64,000 nt of DNA, taken from contig CM067298.1 of the NCBI GenBank assembly GCA_034231615.1, positions 3,601,834 through 3,665,833 of the forward strand. Reading direction: 5' to 3'. Below the pieces are notes generated by a model. The model was not told the origin of the DNA and ran no database searches. It saw nothing but the letters and a program-made list of their open reading frames with translations. Of the stretch, positions 35,801 through 47,164 are shown piece after piece (position 1 is the first letter of the stretch; every line of letters begins with the position of its first letter). This stretch comes from Meghimatium bilineatum. Taxonomy: Eukaryota > Mollusca > Gastropoda > Stylommatophora > Philomycidae. Made by a program: the position numbers and the translations under genes.

Positions 35801-37440
35801 TATCTAGTGTACATCAAACAATGACAAGTATCTAGTGTACATAAAACCGAACAATGACAAGTATCTAGTGTACATACAACCCAACAATGACAAGTATCTA
35901 GTGTACATAAAACCCAACAATGACAAGTATCTAGTGTACATCAAACAATGACAAGTATCTAGTGTACATACAACCAAACAATGACAAGTATCTAGTGTAC
36001 ATACAACCCAACAATGACAAGTATCTAGTGTACATAAAACCCAACAATGACAAGTATCTAGTGTACATAAAACCCAACAATGACAAGTATCTAGTGTACA
36101 TCAAACAATGACAAGTATCTAGTGTACATACAACCAAACAATGACAAGTATCTAGTGTACATACAACCAAACAATGACAAGTATCTAGTGTACATACAAC
36201 CAAACAATGACAAGTATCTAGTGTACATACAACCAAACAATGACAAGTATCTAGTGTACATAAAACCCAACAAAGACAAGTATCTAGTGTACATACAACC
36301 AAACAATGACAAGTATCTAGTGTACATACAACCAAACAATGACAAGTATCTAGTGTACATAAAACCCAACAATGACAAGTATCTAGTGTACATACTACCC
36401 AACAATGACAAGTATCTAGTGTACATAAAACCGAACAATGACAAGTATCTAGTGTACATACAACCCAACAATGACAAGTATCTAGTGTACATAAAACCCA
36501 ACAATGACAAGTATCTAGTGTACATCAAACAATGACAAGTATCTAGTGTACATACAACCAAACAATGACAAGTATCTAGTGTACATAAAACCCAACAATG
36601 ACAAGTATCTAGTGTACATACAACCGAACAATGACAAGTATCTAGTGTACATAAAACCCAACAATGACAAGTATCTAGTGTACATAAAACCGAACAATGA
36701 CAAGTATCTAGTGTACATAAAACCGAACAATGACAAGTATCTAGTGTACATAAAACCCAACAATGACAAGTATCTAGTGTACATACAACCCAACAATGAC
36801 AAGTATCTAGTGTACATAAAACCCAACAATGACAAGTATCTAGTGTACATAAAACCCAACAATGACAAGTATCTAGTGTACATACAACCCAACAATGACA
36901 AGTATCTAGTGTACATACAACCAAACAATGACAAGTATCTAGTGTACATACAACCAAACAATGACAAGTATCTAGTGTACATAAAACCCAACAATGACAA
37001 GTATCTAGTGTACATACAACCGAACAATGACAAGTATCTAGTGTACATAAAACCCAACAATGACAAGTATCTAGTGTACATAAAACCGAACAATGACAAG
37101 TATCTAGTGTACATAAAACCGAACAATGACAAGTATCTAGTGTACATCAAACAATGACAAGTATTTAGTGTACATAAAACCGAACAATGACAAGTATCTA
37201 GTGTACATCAAACAATGACAAGTATCTAGTGTACATACAACCAAACAATGACAAGTATCTAGTGTACATACAACCCAACAATGACAAGTATCTAGTGTAC
37301 ATAAAACCGAACAATGACAAGTATCTAGTGTACATAAAACCCAACAATGACAAGTATCTAGTGTACATCAAACAATGACAAGTATCTAGTGTACATAAAA
37401 CCGAACAATGACAAGTATCTAGTGTACATAAAATCCAACA
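26836..37440. repeat. 10.6-kb satellite-like array, 33/28-bp units
   Basis: Roughly 330 units. A nearly invariant 25-bp core (ACAATGACAAGTATCTAGTG plus TACAT) is separated by an 8-bp linker (ACAACCCA, ACAACCAA, AAAACCGA, AAAACCCA) or a 3-bp linker (CAA or AAA), giving 33- or 28-bp units. A variant core with TCTCATGTAYAT clusters at 31455-32360, 33310-33790 and around 30.4 and 35.1 kb. A GACAAAGACAAG-type variant clusters at 27.8-28.1 kb. Eight consecutive AAA-linker units sit at about 35205-35425. Long frames (up to about 350 codons, YIKPNNDKYLM on plus, YMRYLSLFGF on minus) are runs of 33-bp units broken by each 28-bp unit; they are not genes. Confidence 0.97.
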
Positions 37441-37524
37441 AACTAGCTTCAATTCTAGAATAATCATAATTTATAAACACCAACCAACTGGTTGTACAAC
37501 AACATTACAAATAATTTTGACATT

Positions 37525-37910
37525 TTAGTCTATAAATGAATTCTCAGTCTTTTCTCTGCTGTCACTGTAAGTCAAGACATTTTAGTCTATCAATGAATTA
37601 TCAGTCTTTTCTCTGCTGTCGCTGTAAGGTGTCACATTTTCTCTGCTGTCGCTGTAAGGTGTCACATTTTCTCTGCTGTCGCTGTAAGTCAAGACATTTT
37701 AGTCTATCAATGAATTATCACTCAGTCTTTTCTCTGCTGTTGCTGTAAGGTGTCACATTTTCTCTGCTGTCGCTGTAAGTCAAGACATTTTAGTCTATCA
37801 ATGAATTATCACTCAGTCTTTTCTCTGCTGTCGCTGTAAGGTGTCACATTTTCTCTGTTGTCGCTGTAAAGCATGACATTATCTGTGCTGTCGCTGTAAG
37901 CCGTCACATT
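37525..37910. repeat. Compound repeat, about 30- and 60-bp units
   Basis: Alternation of TCTCTGCTGTCGCTGTAAGG plus TGTCACATTT with a longer unit containing CAAGACATTTTAGTCTATCA. Begins about 85 bp after the large array but is unrelated in sequence. Confidence 0.9.
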
Positions 37911-37929
37911 TGCTTACTACTGTTAATTA

Positions 37930-38375
37930 TAACTGATTTATTATCATGACTAATTTAAACTGCTTTCTGCATAAAAAGTCACCTATTTTCAAATGATCTC
38001 CTTGCCTTATGTGCGCAGTAAATATTTGTGTAAAATGTCTACAAACATCAAACCACTCTATATGTAACCAATCTGCCAGCACCTGTGATTCAATTGCTAC
38101 TGATGTATACTGTGTATACATTGAAAATCACAGGAGATAAAAGGTGATCCTTGTGGCAGACCTGGACTAATAACCGTTGGTGCCGATTCCCAGTTACCAC
38201 ACTTACACTTAAGAAATACTATCCTGTGCAGCAGTGCCGTACCAACCCACTGTAGGACAAAAGGATTTACTGCATGCAAGATTTAACAGTTGGTCCATCA
38301 AGACATCCAAGGACACCCTATTGTAAGTATCCTCAAGATCTATTGTGACTTGCCTGGTTTGTTTACGTATGTTTC
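37930..38375 (-). mobile_element. LINE RT palm fragment (DLEDAYNRV/GLPQGSP type)
   Basis: Minus strand across frames: VTIDLEDTYNRVSLDVLMDQ (motif A), CGNWESAPTVISPGLPQGSP (motif B), then MYTQYTSVAIES. The GLPQGSP motif B separates this from the GVRQGC RTE-like copies and fits the RNase H-bearing LINE groups. Frameshifted and truncated. Confidence 0.7.
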
Positions 38376-38404
38376 ATTCCTGTGACTACAACTTGCCTGC
38401 GTAT

Positions 38405-38590
38405 TGGTGAGACCCAAAAGGGGAGCAAAGAATAGTGACACTGTTTATCTGCCATGCATGTCATGAAGTGAGTAAGAGATGATAAAGGAGGTTTACGGGT
38501 TGGCTTTCCAATTCCATAGAGGCTCAAAGTGAAGCCATGCTGTCAGATGTGTCAGGCAGAAAGGCACAGATATTGCAACTAAGCTATAAA
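38405..38590 (+). repeat. Rep-B, 5' part
   Basis: GACCCAAAAGGGGAGCAAAG, TGTTTATCTGCCATGCATGT, GAAGCCATGCTGTCAGATG. Truncated before the GAA end. Confidence 0.7.
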
Positions 38591-38604
38591 CCACGACAGA
38601 ACAT

Positions 38605-38775
38605 AATATTAGAGAATATACTGTTATAGTTAGGATTAGAGAATAAGATATTTGAGTTAGGGTTAAAGAATGAGCTATTAGGATTAGAGAATAATCTGTT
38701 ATGATTAGAGAATAAACTGTTATGATTAGGATTAGAGAATAAACTGTTATGGTTAGGATTAGATAAACAAATATC
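38605..38775. repeat. Irregular 20-30 bp repeat
   Basis: Seven or so copies of GGATTAGAGAATAAACTGTT-like units (TTAGAGAATAA core). Confidence 0.8.
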
Positions 38776-38779
38776 ATTA

Positions 38780-39885
38780 AGGTGAGGATTACAGTGTATT
38801 ATTTGTAGAATGAGTTATTCACATGGAAATTAGTTGCATATTTCTTTCACAATGAGGTTTCTTTTCAAGCTCACAAAACTTGTGTATTGAGAGTCATATT
38901 GTTGGCATGTAGAAACATTTCATATGTCAAAGTGTGTGTACGATCAGTAATGCTATATGTCAAAGTAGAGATGGTACAGGATATACATTCCCTCCTTTTA
39001 AATATATATATATATGTTCACCTGTTCATATATATATACACACTATATATAATAATTATGCAAATGTATATTTTCCATGAAGCAAAAAACAAATAATTCT
39101 GAATGTAATGCAAGACATATATAGATATATGTGTGTGTGTTCGTCCATCACAAGTGATGATGACCATTTTTTACATCCACTTTTGAAAACTCAATTAGAA
39201 TTATGACCATGTCTAATAGTTCGTAGATGGCTAATGAGCCATATTCGAACTGTAAATGTCCTTAGACAGTTCAGACATGGAATGACCACTGTAGTAAGAT
39301 TTTGGTCTATCCGAGACTTTCTAGTTACTCTCCACTGTTAGAGTCATTGAAGAGGAGTGTGCGTAAATTCCATGCTCCTAGAGTCAGTGGGAAAACCTTT
39401 TCCCTTTTGGGTTAATTTTTGTGGATGTGAAAATGGCCTGCACTGGTAATTTTGATTAAAGTGAGGAGTTGTGCAAAGCATCGACTTCACTCTCTTGTCA
39501 GATCTCATTTGAAACCAGTGGCAAGACGAATCGAGACGACTAGAAGTGTAGTACTATGCAGTGGATGACCGCAGATTTCTACGTGTCTCATCATGCCCGA
39601 TGCTGTCCACACAGCGTTGCTGGTGTTAGCCTACATTACCCGGTAGGCCGATAAACTATCGTACCCCATGCGCATAAATTCACAGAATTTACATATACAC
39701 ACACACATACATATATAAAACAAAAGAGACATTTACAAAACAGGTCCCTTGATCTTTGATTACGGTCAGCTGACCTTCAAATAACCAACCTGCAAATGAG
39801 AGAAGAAATGATTAAAGTGACTAAATTGTTTATTTACACAACATTTTATCACTCATCTCTTATGGAGTAGTTTAAATCACAGCTA
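38780..39885. other. No gene recognised
   Basis: AT-rich, with TA-repeat patches at 39000-39055 and 39115-39130 and CA-rich sequence near 39696. TTCGTCCATCACAAGTGATG at 39150 resembles the 3' end of the LINE at 51125, but no coding remnant follows. Confidence 0.45.
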
Positions 39886-39887
39886 AA

Positions 39888-39992
39888 CGATCACTCATGA
39901 TTTATGTACCGTACATTCTCATTCTAAATCACAGCTAAATGATCAGTCATGATTTATGTACCATACATTCTCATTCTAAAGCCCACTCTCTC
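39888..39992. repeat. ~53-bp direct duplication
   Basis: Two copies of CATGATTTATGTACCRTACA plus TTCTCATTCTAAA. The ATCACTCATGATTTATG part recurs in the 40.5-kb array. Confidence 0.75.
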
Positions 39993-40219
39993 ATAAGAAC
40001 AATCTACTTTCCTGGACATGCTAATGTTAGTAACAGTATCGCAACAGGGGTTCCTGTATTACTGAAGTACAGCGGTTTAAATTTCCGTCGAATGTGGTCA
40101 CAGAGGCTCTATTACGAAAATTCTGCAATCATCGAAAATTATCAGTAAAGTGATACATGTAAGTTAGCATTCCCTATGTGACATCAGAATAACACAGTAG
40201 CTCTTGAATGCTGTCACAG

Positions 40220-40370
40220 CCAAAAACGAATGTGTCAGGCTATTGGCGCAAATAAAATGGTGACCCAACGCATTTCCATTCTCAGGACTACATCCTGCTG
40301 GAAATCTGGTGCTGCAAGAGAAATCCATTGACAGTTTGAGAATTAACGCCAAAGAAGAAGAATGCAGTCA
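40220..40370 (+). repeat. Rep-A
   Basis: GTCAGGCTATTGGCGCAAAT, GACTACATCCTGCTGGAAAT, and the terminus GTTTGAGAATTAACGCCAAA plus GAAGAAG. Opposite orientation to the 23.6 and 24.3 kb copies. Confidence 0.7.
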
Positions 40371-40479
40371 AAATTAGCAGTATACAATTTGTTGGCTATC
40401 GGATAATAAGCTCACCTGTTCATAATAACCCTCCCGCTTTTCCCCATGAAATTTTTCCCAAAAAGGTTGGCTTTAGAAC

Positions 40480-40640
40480 GAGTATATACAGTACTTGACA
40501 TCAAAATTCTATCATCACTCATGATTTATGAAGTAGTTGACATCAAAATTCTATCATCACTCATGATTTATGAAGTAGTTGACATCAAAATTCTATCATC
40601 ACTCATGATTTATGAAGTAGTTGACATCAAAATTCTTTTT
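40480..40640. repeat. 42-bp tandem repeat
   Basis: About 3.5 units: GACATCAAAATTCTATCATC plus ACTCATGATTTATGAAGTAG. Confidence 0.9.
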
Positions 40641-40844
40641 TTCTTTGTTTTTTTACAATGTAAGATGGGAGGATAACTCATATTCTGCAAGGGCATACTT
40701 TTCATCAACAGTTCATGCCTGTGCAGTGTGTTGTTGTTGTCTGTGTGTTAATCAACAGGTGTCACATATTTCATAGTAATTTGAGAATATACAAGATGGA
40801 AATCTTAACTAAATTCAAATTTTTTAAAGAGATGTAATGCGGTC

Positions 40845-40925
40845 ATTTGCAAAACGTGTAGACTCAAGTTGTGAGGCAAATAGGTGCCTGCTGAAAGGAC
40901 CTGATTTAAATCACATCTAGGGGTG
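40845..40925 (+). repeat. tRNA-like SINE head remnant
   Basis: ACTCAAGTTGTGAGGCAAAT and GGTGCCTGCTGAAAGGACCT align with the segment at 52430-52480, which still has a recognisable B box. Confidence 0.35.
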
Positions 40926-40929
40926 CAAA

Positions 40930-42260
40930 GGGAATGCATTTCTCTAGGCGGACCCAGGGTTAGCAGATAACCAAAATCCCAAATGTACCTCCTCGTGGTG
41001 CATCCTGGAAACAGAAATACAGCAGCTCGAGCTGATTCTGGTCAAATCATTTGGGGATCGTGTCCGAGAATGTGGAGGTAGCAGATGGAAAGAGATTTGA
41101 CTGCACAAGAGACAGACAATATCTCCGATACCACCAGCATCATCACATATAGCGACACTGTCGACATACAGTGAAGCTAGTCAGTCCAGTCCGAACATTG
41201 GAGGGGCGGCCAATGAAAAATGCACGTAAAAGTATATTCGCCATGGCGAGAGACAAATAGATTTCATACTGAGTACAACGAAACAATGAAAGGGCAGAAC
41301 AGCGCTAGAGGGCAGTGCGAACTGCAAATAGAAAGTGAAAAGTTCCTAGGAAAGGGGAACTACAAGCTCCGTCAGCTCGAGACGAGCTTCTAGTTACCTG
41401 TGCTCCTTACAGACAGAGACCCAGACCCAATCATTGGCGTTCGGAAAAGCAAGAAGACCTAACCCAATTCTAATGTCGAGCCTTCCTAAACCGGAAATAT
41501 GCTCGCAAAGATAAAGGGTTCCATACCCGATGGGCTTAGGCAAGAAAGGGACAACAATGGCAGTCCTGGCCCAACTCTACTGTCAAGTTTTCCTATACCA
41601 AAAATACACTTGCAGAAAGAAAAGGTTCCGTACCCGATGGGCTCAGGCACAAAGGAGACAACGATTTTAGCCCTGACCCAACTCTACTGTCACGTTTTCC
41701 TATACCGGAAATACACTTGCAGAGAAAGGGTTCAGTACCTGATGGGTCCAGGTGCTATTGGGACAAGGTCGCTCAGCTCGAGAACGCCTTGCTCTCAAAT
41801 GCGTGGTGTGAGACTCGAACATGGACAAGGCGTACACGATGTCTGTGAATGACACCTCGGCTAAGAGGGCAAAAGAGCCAGGGTCCAACTCTTCTGTTGA
41901 GTTCTTCCCCTTAAGGAACCAGGCTCACGGATGAGAAACGGTTCAGTACCCAATGGGCACAGGCACAGTACATCCAATTACACGAGGCAAGTTCATAGAC
42001 AGTGGAACACCTCGTGCGAGACAGACGAGAGCAAAAATCGTCTAGGCGAAGAGTCACCACATACACGCGTGCCTGGAGGCAGATATGGAGGCTGTCACAG
42101 GCTAGGGTAGCCCACCCGAATTGTCAAGGCATGCTGAAATCGGATGTGCTAGGCCTACAAGGCGCATAACGGTGGCACAACGTAATCACACTCCCGGCGG
42201 AAATCGCACGGATATCCGTGCTGGTTACAATGGAGCGAACGCAAAACAAACAAACATAAT
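40930..42260. repeat. GC-richer unknown element with 107-bp internal repeats
   Basis: Clearly less AT-rich than its surroundings. Units starting CCCAA(T/C)TCTA(A/C)TGTC at 41463, 41570 and 41677 are 107 bp apart; a diverged fourth starts at 41884. Each contains a TACCCGATGGG-like motif. Frames are open for up to about 117 codons only because the repeat lacks stops. No protein or known terminal structure is recognised. It may be the body of an uncharacterised non-autonomous element. Confidence 0.55.
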
Positions 42261-42500
42261 CACCTCTACTACCTTCTAATTTCAATACTTAATACTTACA
42301 TGAAAGCCGTTAAGACTTCGCTGCGATCTCGTCAACTCCTTAGTACTTGACACCAGAAGGTTGATCAGTTGCTTACATAAGGAGTGTGGAAGGGAGATGC
42401 TATGAACAGTGTTGTCTTTCTGCCAGGCAGTGAACACAGCAGGTGCTTGAGTTTTTCTGAAATTCACATTGTAGATACAAACCAGAATGCACAGACATTT

Positions 42501-42503
<3 letters not shown>

Positions 42504-42558
<55 letters not shown>
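42504..42558. repeat. (GA)n microsatellite, about 55 bp
   Basis: Pure GA dinucleotide tract, 15 bp beyond the 3' end of the LINE-C copy at 42565-43080. Confidence 0.95.
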
Positions 42559-42560
<2 letters not shown>

Positions 42561-42564
42561 TATA

Positions 42565-43080
42565 GAAGGCTTCTTCTTTCATTCACTTGGAACATGTCTG
42601 GAAATCTGAAGTTTTGTATCTTAGATAAACTTGGCTGTTTTGTAACTTGCACAGAGGCCCATAGAGTTTTTCTTCCACTGTTATTCTCTAGGTCAGTGTA
42701 TTTGTTTCAGTGTGTCATATTCTGGGAATTTCTCAAGAATATGCTTCACTGTCTGCGATCCCTGCTTATGTGTACTACATATGACTGTGTTTCCAATCTT
42801 GAACTTTGTATACATGTGGCTGTAGAGTTGGTTGTGTCCTGTTCTGAGGTGGAGAATGACAACTTGTTCTAGTCTGTTCACAATTTGGTCGTTATCTTGG
42901 GTTGTGTTGGCTTTCTAATTGCTTTGATCATCTGTTTCTTTTGATGGTCAGTTATTGGCAGATCTGGTTGATTATCAGTAGCTCCTTCCATAACTAGACG
43001 ATCTGCTTCCTAGTATCCAGGTATTCCATAATGCAATGGTATCCACTACATACCAGGTAGCTACTCTGTGCTGATTGCTT
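42565..43080 (-). mobile_element. LINE-C: RNase H end to 3' terminus
   Basis: Minus strand: WIPLHYGIPGY, stop, EADRLVMEGAT (end of RNase H, HxGIxGNExAD type), then in the next frame VILHLRTGHNQLYSHMYTKF, KIGNT, VKHILEKFPEYDTLKQ, and the terminus TCCAAGTGAATGAAAGAAGA. This copy links the RNase H domain to the LINE-C tail. Decayed. Confidence 0.75.
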
Positions 43081-43910
43081 AGTTCATATAGAAGACAAAA
43101 TTCAAATATTCTAACCGTTACATATATCCATATCTCATTTGTCTATCCTCAGTTACACAACTTAAAGATGTGAACTGTTATCCATGATTTAAGCTGTTGC
43201 TATCCATGCCTGTAATATACAATAAATAAACAAAACATTTCCTGAAAAGACATTGCTTTTCATCTATGGCTGAACATTTGGGCCCCTCGTAGATTCAGTG
43301 CAAATGAAGGTATGAACCTCTGGGACTGGGGATTGTTTCACTAACCACTTGGTCACACAAGTCAGGAATACAATAAAATCAATAATAAGATGTTTTTGTT
43401 GTTAAATGACTTCAGTCTATTCTATCTCTGATTTTATTATTATATTTATCATTTATTTTCTGTTTGTATTTTTCTTGAGAAAAATTCTGGCTGAAACAAT
43501 GATTTAGTCTGTATTGTATTCTATCATCTATATTTTTCCTATCTGTGAGTCTGTGAAACTCACACCCTTGAGCTCTGCATAAGACATACAATGAGAGAAG
43601 AGACATCTTGTGGACTGGAAACAGGAAGAAAATTAACATTGAATAACTGTGACTTGTGAAGGCAATCCTTTCGTATGGATCAAAGATGTGCAGATGACCG
43701 CTTAGAATAACCATTCTGATAATTTAGATTTTTATAGATAGGTGCAAAGAATTCTTGGTCTGCAAGGTTGCAAACATTTATTTGCACAAAAGAACAGCAC
43801 TTAGGATCAAGTAAACATCCCAAGAAGTGGTGATGAATGAACCACACATAACAAATGCTTCTATGTCTGGGAGTAATAAGGTTAGACAGCCCAGGAAAAA
43901 CATGGAGTTG
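43081..43910. other. No feature recognised
   Basis: No gene or repeat recognised; two ~100-codon minus-strand frames have no recognised homology or splice support. Confidence 0.45.
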
Positions 43911-43916
43911 ACATAT

Positions 43917-44235
43917 AGATGCATATATGGGAAGAATATACAACATACAGATGCATATATGGGAAGAATATACAACATACAGATGCATATATGGGAAGAA
44001 TATACAACATACTAATGCATATATGGGAAGAATATACAACATACTAATGCATATATGGAAAGAATATACAACATACTAATGCATATATGGGAAGAATATA
44101 CAACATACTAATGCATATATGGGAAGAATATACAACATACTAATGCATATATGGGAAGAATATACAACATACTAATGCATATATGGGAAGAATATACAAC
44201 ATACTAATGCATATATGGGAAGAATATACAACATG
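43917..44235. repeat. 32-bp minisatellite
   Basis: About 10 units of AATGCATATATGGGAAGAAT plus ATACAACATACT. The first units carry AGATGCAT instead of TAATGCAT. Confidence 0.95.
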
Positions 44236-44429
44236 CTTGAACACATAAGAGAGTACCGGTACTATGTATATCTCAATGATAATGGAAGAAGTGTATACAA
44301 CCCCCCCCAATGGAGTGGTAAAATTCTCCACAATATCAATAGGACAACTTCATTTGTAGTATTGTCATAAAGAAATGGGAAGTGGGAAAACAACAATAGA
44401 AGAAAGCGTTTTCAAATTATGTGTGCTTC

Positions 44430-46248
44430 ACTCATGCTATAATGTATGACTCATGCTAGAATGTATGACTCTCATGCTATAATGTATGACTCTCATGCTA
44501 TAATGTATGACTCTCATGCTAGAATGTATGACTCTCATGCTATAATGTATGACTCATGCTAGAATGTATAGCTCTCTCATGCTAGAATGTATGACTCATG
44601 CTAGAATGTATGACTCTCATGCTATAATGTATGACTCATGCTATAATGTATGACTCATGCTATAATGTATGACTCATGCTATAATGTATGACTCATGCTA
44701 GAATGTATGACTCTCTCATGCTAGAATGTATGGCTCTCATGCTATAATGTATGACTCATGCTAGAATGTATGACTCTCATGCTATAATGTATGGCTCTCA
44801 TGCTAGAATGTATAGCTCTCTCATGCTATAATGTATGACTCATGCTAGAATGTATGACTCTCATGCTATAATGTATGACTCTCATGCTATAATGTATGAC
44901 TCTCATGCTAGAATGTATGACTCTCATGCTATAATGTATGACTCATGCTATAATGTATGACTCATGCTAGAATGTATGACTCTCATGCTATAATGTATGA
45001 CTCATGCTAGAATGTATAGCTCTCTCATGCTAGAATGTATGACTCATGCTAGAATGTATGACTCTCATGCTATAATGTATGACTCATGCTATAATGTATG
45101 ACTCATGCTATAATGTATGACTCATGCTATAATGTATGACTCTCATGCTAGAATGTATGACTCTCATGCTATAATGTATGACTCATGCTAGTATGTATGA
45201 CTCTCAAGCTATAGTGTATGACTCGTGCTAGAATGTATAGCTCTCTCATGCTATAATGTATGACTCATGCTATAATGTATGACTCATGCTATAATGTATG
45301 ACTCATGCTATAATGTATGACTCATGCTAGAATGTATGACTCTCTCATGCTAGAATGTATGGCTCTCATGCTAGAATTTATAGCTCTCTCATGCTAGAAT
45401 TTATAGCTCTCATGCTATAATGTATGACTCTCTCATGCTATAATGTATGACTCTCTCATGCTATAATGTATGACTCTCTCATGCTATAATTTATAGCTCT
45501 CTCATGCTAGAATTTATAGCTCTCTCATGCTAGAATTTATGGCTCTCTCATGCTAGAATTTATGACTCTCTCTTGCTAGAATTTATGACTCTCTCATGCT
45601 AGAATTTATAGCTCTCTCATGCTAGAATGTATGACTCTTTCTTGCTAGAATGTATGACTATCTCATGCTAGAATTTATGGCTATCTCATGCTAGAATTTA
45701 TGACTATCTCATGCTAGAATGTATGACTCTCTCATGCTAGAATTTATGACTATCTCATGCTAGAATGTATGACTCTCTCATGCTAGAATGTATGACTCTC
45801 ATGCTAGAATGTATGACTCTCTCATGCTAGAATGTATGACTCTCTCATGCTAGAATGTATGACTCTCTCATGCTAGAATGTATAGCTCTCTCATGCTAGA
45901 ATGTATGACTCTCTCATGCTAGAATTTATGACTATCTCATGCTAGAATGTATAGCTCTCTCATGCTAGAATGTATGACTCTCTCATGCTAGAATGTATGA
46001 CTCTCTCATGCTAGAATGTATGACTCTCTCATGCTAGAATGTATGACTCTCTCATGCTAGAATGTATGACTCTCTCATGCTAAAATTTATGGCTCTCTCA
46101 AGCTAGAATTTATGGCTCTCATGATAGAATTTATGGCTCTCTCATGCAAGAATTTATGTCTCTCTAATGCTAGAATTTATGACTCTCTCTTGCTAGAATG
46201 TACGACTCTCTCATGCTAGAATGTATGGCTCTCTCATGCTATTCTAGA
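44430..46248. repeat. 19/21/23-bp array with variable (TC)n spacer
   Basis: About 85 units of CATGCTATAATGTATGAC or CATGCTAGAATGTATGAC, spaced by TC, TCTC or TCTCTC, giving 19, 21 or 23 bp. The left half is rich in TATAATG with short spacers; the right half is almost all TAGAATG/TAGAATTTATG with long spacers. Confidence 0.95.
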
Positions 46249-46461
46249 ATTTCAAGATGACTTTCTTGGATAATAGTCTACAATCTACAGATAACATCAT
46301 CAAGAAATGGAACTAAACACTTGCAGTAAATCAATTCTCCCAGAACAAGCAGATAATCTAGCAACACAAACACTAAATATATTTACAATGCTGACAAAGG
46401 ATACACAAATTAGAATCAAAGTTTAAAGAAATGCATTATAGGATGAGCAGAAATTTACACA

Positions 46462-46503
46462 GAACTTACACAGATCCAGTTAGAGGCAAGAATGTTGCTT
46501 TGT
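46462..46503 (-). repeat. Duplicate of the exon 3' end and splice donor
   Basis: 42 bp identical (two mismatches) to 46535-46576, which holds the last 34 bases of the UBE3D exon at 46543-46724 plus its donor. The GTAAGT donor is intact in both copies, 73 bp apart. Confidence 0.85.
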
Positions 46504-46542
46504 GATAAGTAAACATTCAGATACTGGCATACATGAACTTAC

Positions 46543-46724
46543 ACGGATCCAGTTAGAGGCAAGAATATTGCTTTGTATAGCAGCTTCATATACTTAAATG
46601 CGGTTAAGTTGGAAGAAGTCACCTGACAATCTTCTGGTACAGGTAACTCTTGTGTCTGTGACATGACGGAAGACAGTGCAAGTGATGATAAGAATACAGC
46701 CAGCTCTTGATCCAGAAGCCACAA
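46543..46724 (-). CDS. UBE3D: UBE3D-like exon (late, C-terminal half)
   Basis: Acceptor TTTTTTACTTTAG|TTGTGG and donor CCGT|GTAAGTTC. Entering at phase 0 it encodes LWLLDQELAVFLSSLALSSV, then PVPEDCQV and FKYMKLLYKAIFLPLTGS. The LLWLL...D..L.......A.K.LY.....L pattern is what I recall of the C-terminal half of UBE3D family members, just after the TFRF segment. 182 bp, exit phase 2. A partial duplicate of its end lies just downstream (46462-46503). Confidence 0.7.
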
Positions 46725-46979
46725 CTAAAGTAAAAAATAAACCAAATAAAACATAAATAAATAAGAATTCTACATAACAAGTATTTATATAGTCACACAT
46801 TACCTAAATGGATAGAGATTGAATGAACCGTGTCAGAAATAACAACACAGATCATTCACTTCAATATTTGTTGTTGTTGTTTCTTGATGAAGGTCCTTTT
46901 TTTATCATAACAAGACAATTATCCTTCTTTATACCATTTATATTTATTACAATTTATAGAAATTTATACAATTTGTTTA

Positions 46980-47162
46980 ATAAGACAAATAATGGAGAGC
47001 AGAGCACATGGGGTTGGAGAAAGGGCAGACCAAGAAGATGATGGACTGACGACATTAAAGATAACATGAATACATCGTCGGAAAATGCAAGCCACATGGC
47101 CCAAGACAGAGAAGGATTCAGGGAGTTCATTGGGAAGATGTTCTGGAGAGAATATGTCACAT
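46980..47162 (+). mobile_element. LINE RT C-terminal tail (CHMT type)
   Basis: Plus strand: TWGWRKGRPRRWWTDDIKDN, HMAQDREGFREFIGKMFW, stop within ACATGACACA. Same family as 19905-20150. Confidence 0.7.
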
Positions 47163-47164
47163 GA

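Noticed and set aside
26836-37440. CRISPR-like array (constant core, variable linker)
   Set aside because: The linkers are 3 or 8 bp and recur in a handful of types; eukaryotic context; no cas-like genes.
41499-41852. 117-codon plus-strand frame
   Set aside because: Spans 107-bp repeats; the similarity between halves is the repeat itself. No known domain.
42384-42872. 162-codon plus-strand frame with Arg-Glu repeats
   Set aside because: The RE repeat is a (GA)n microsatellite and the rest is antisense to a LINE-C copy.
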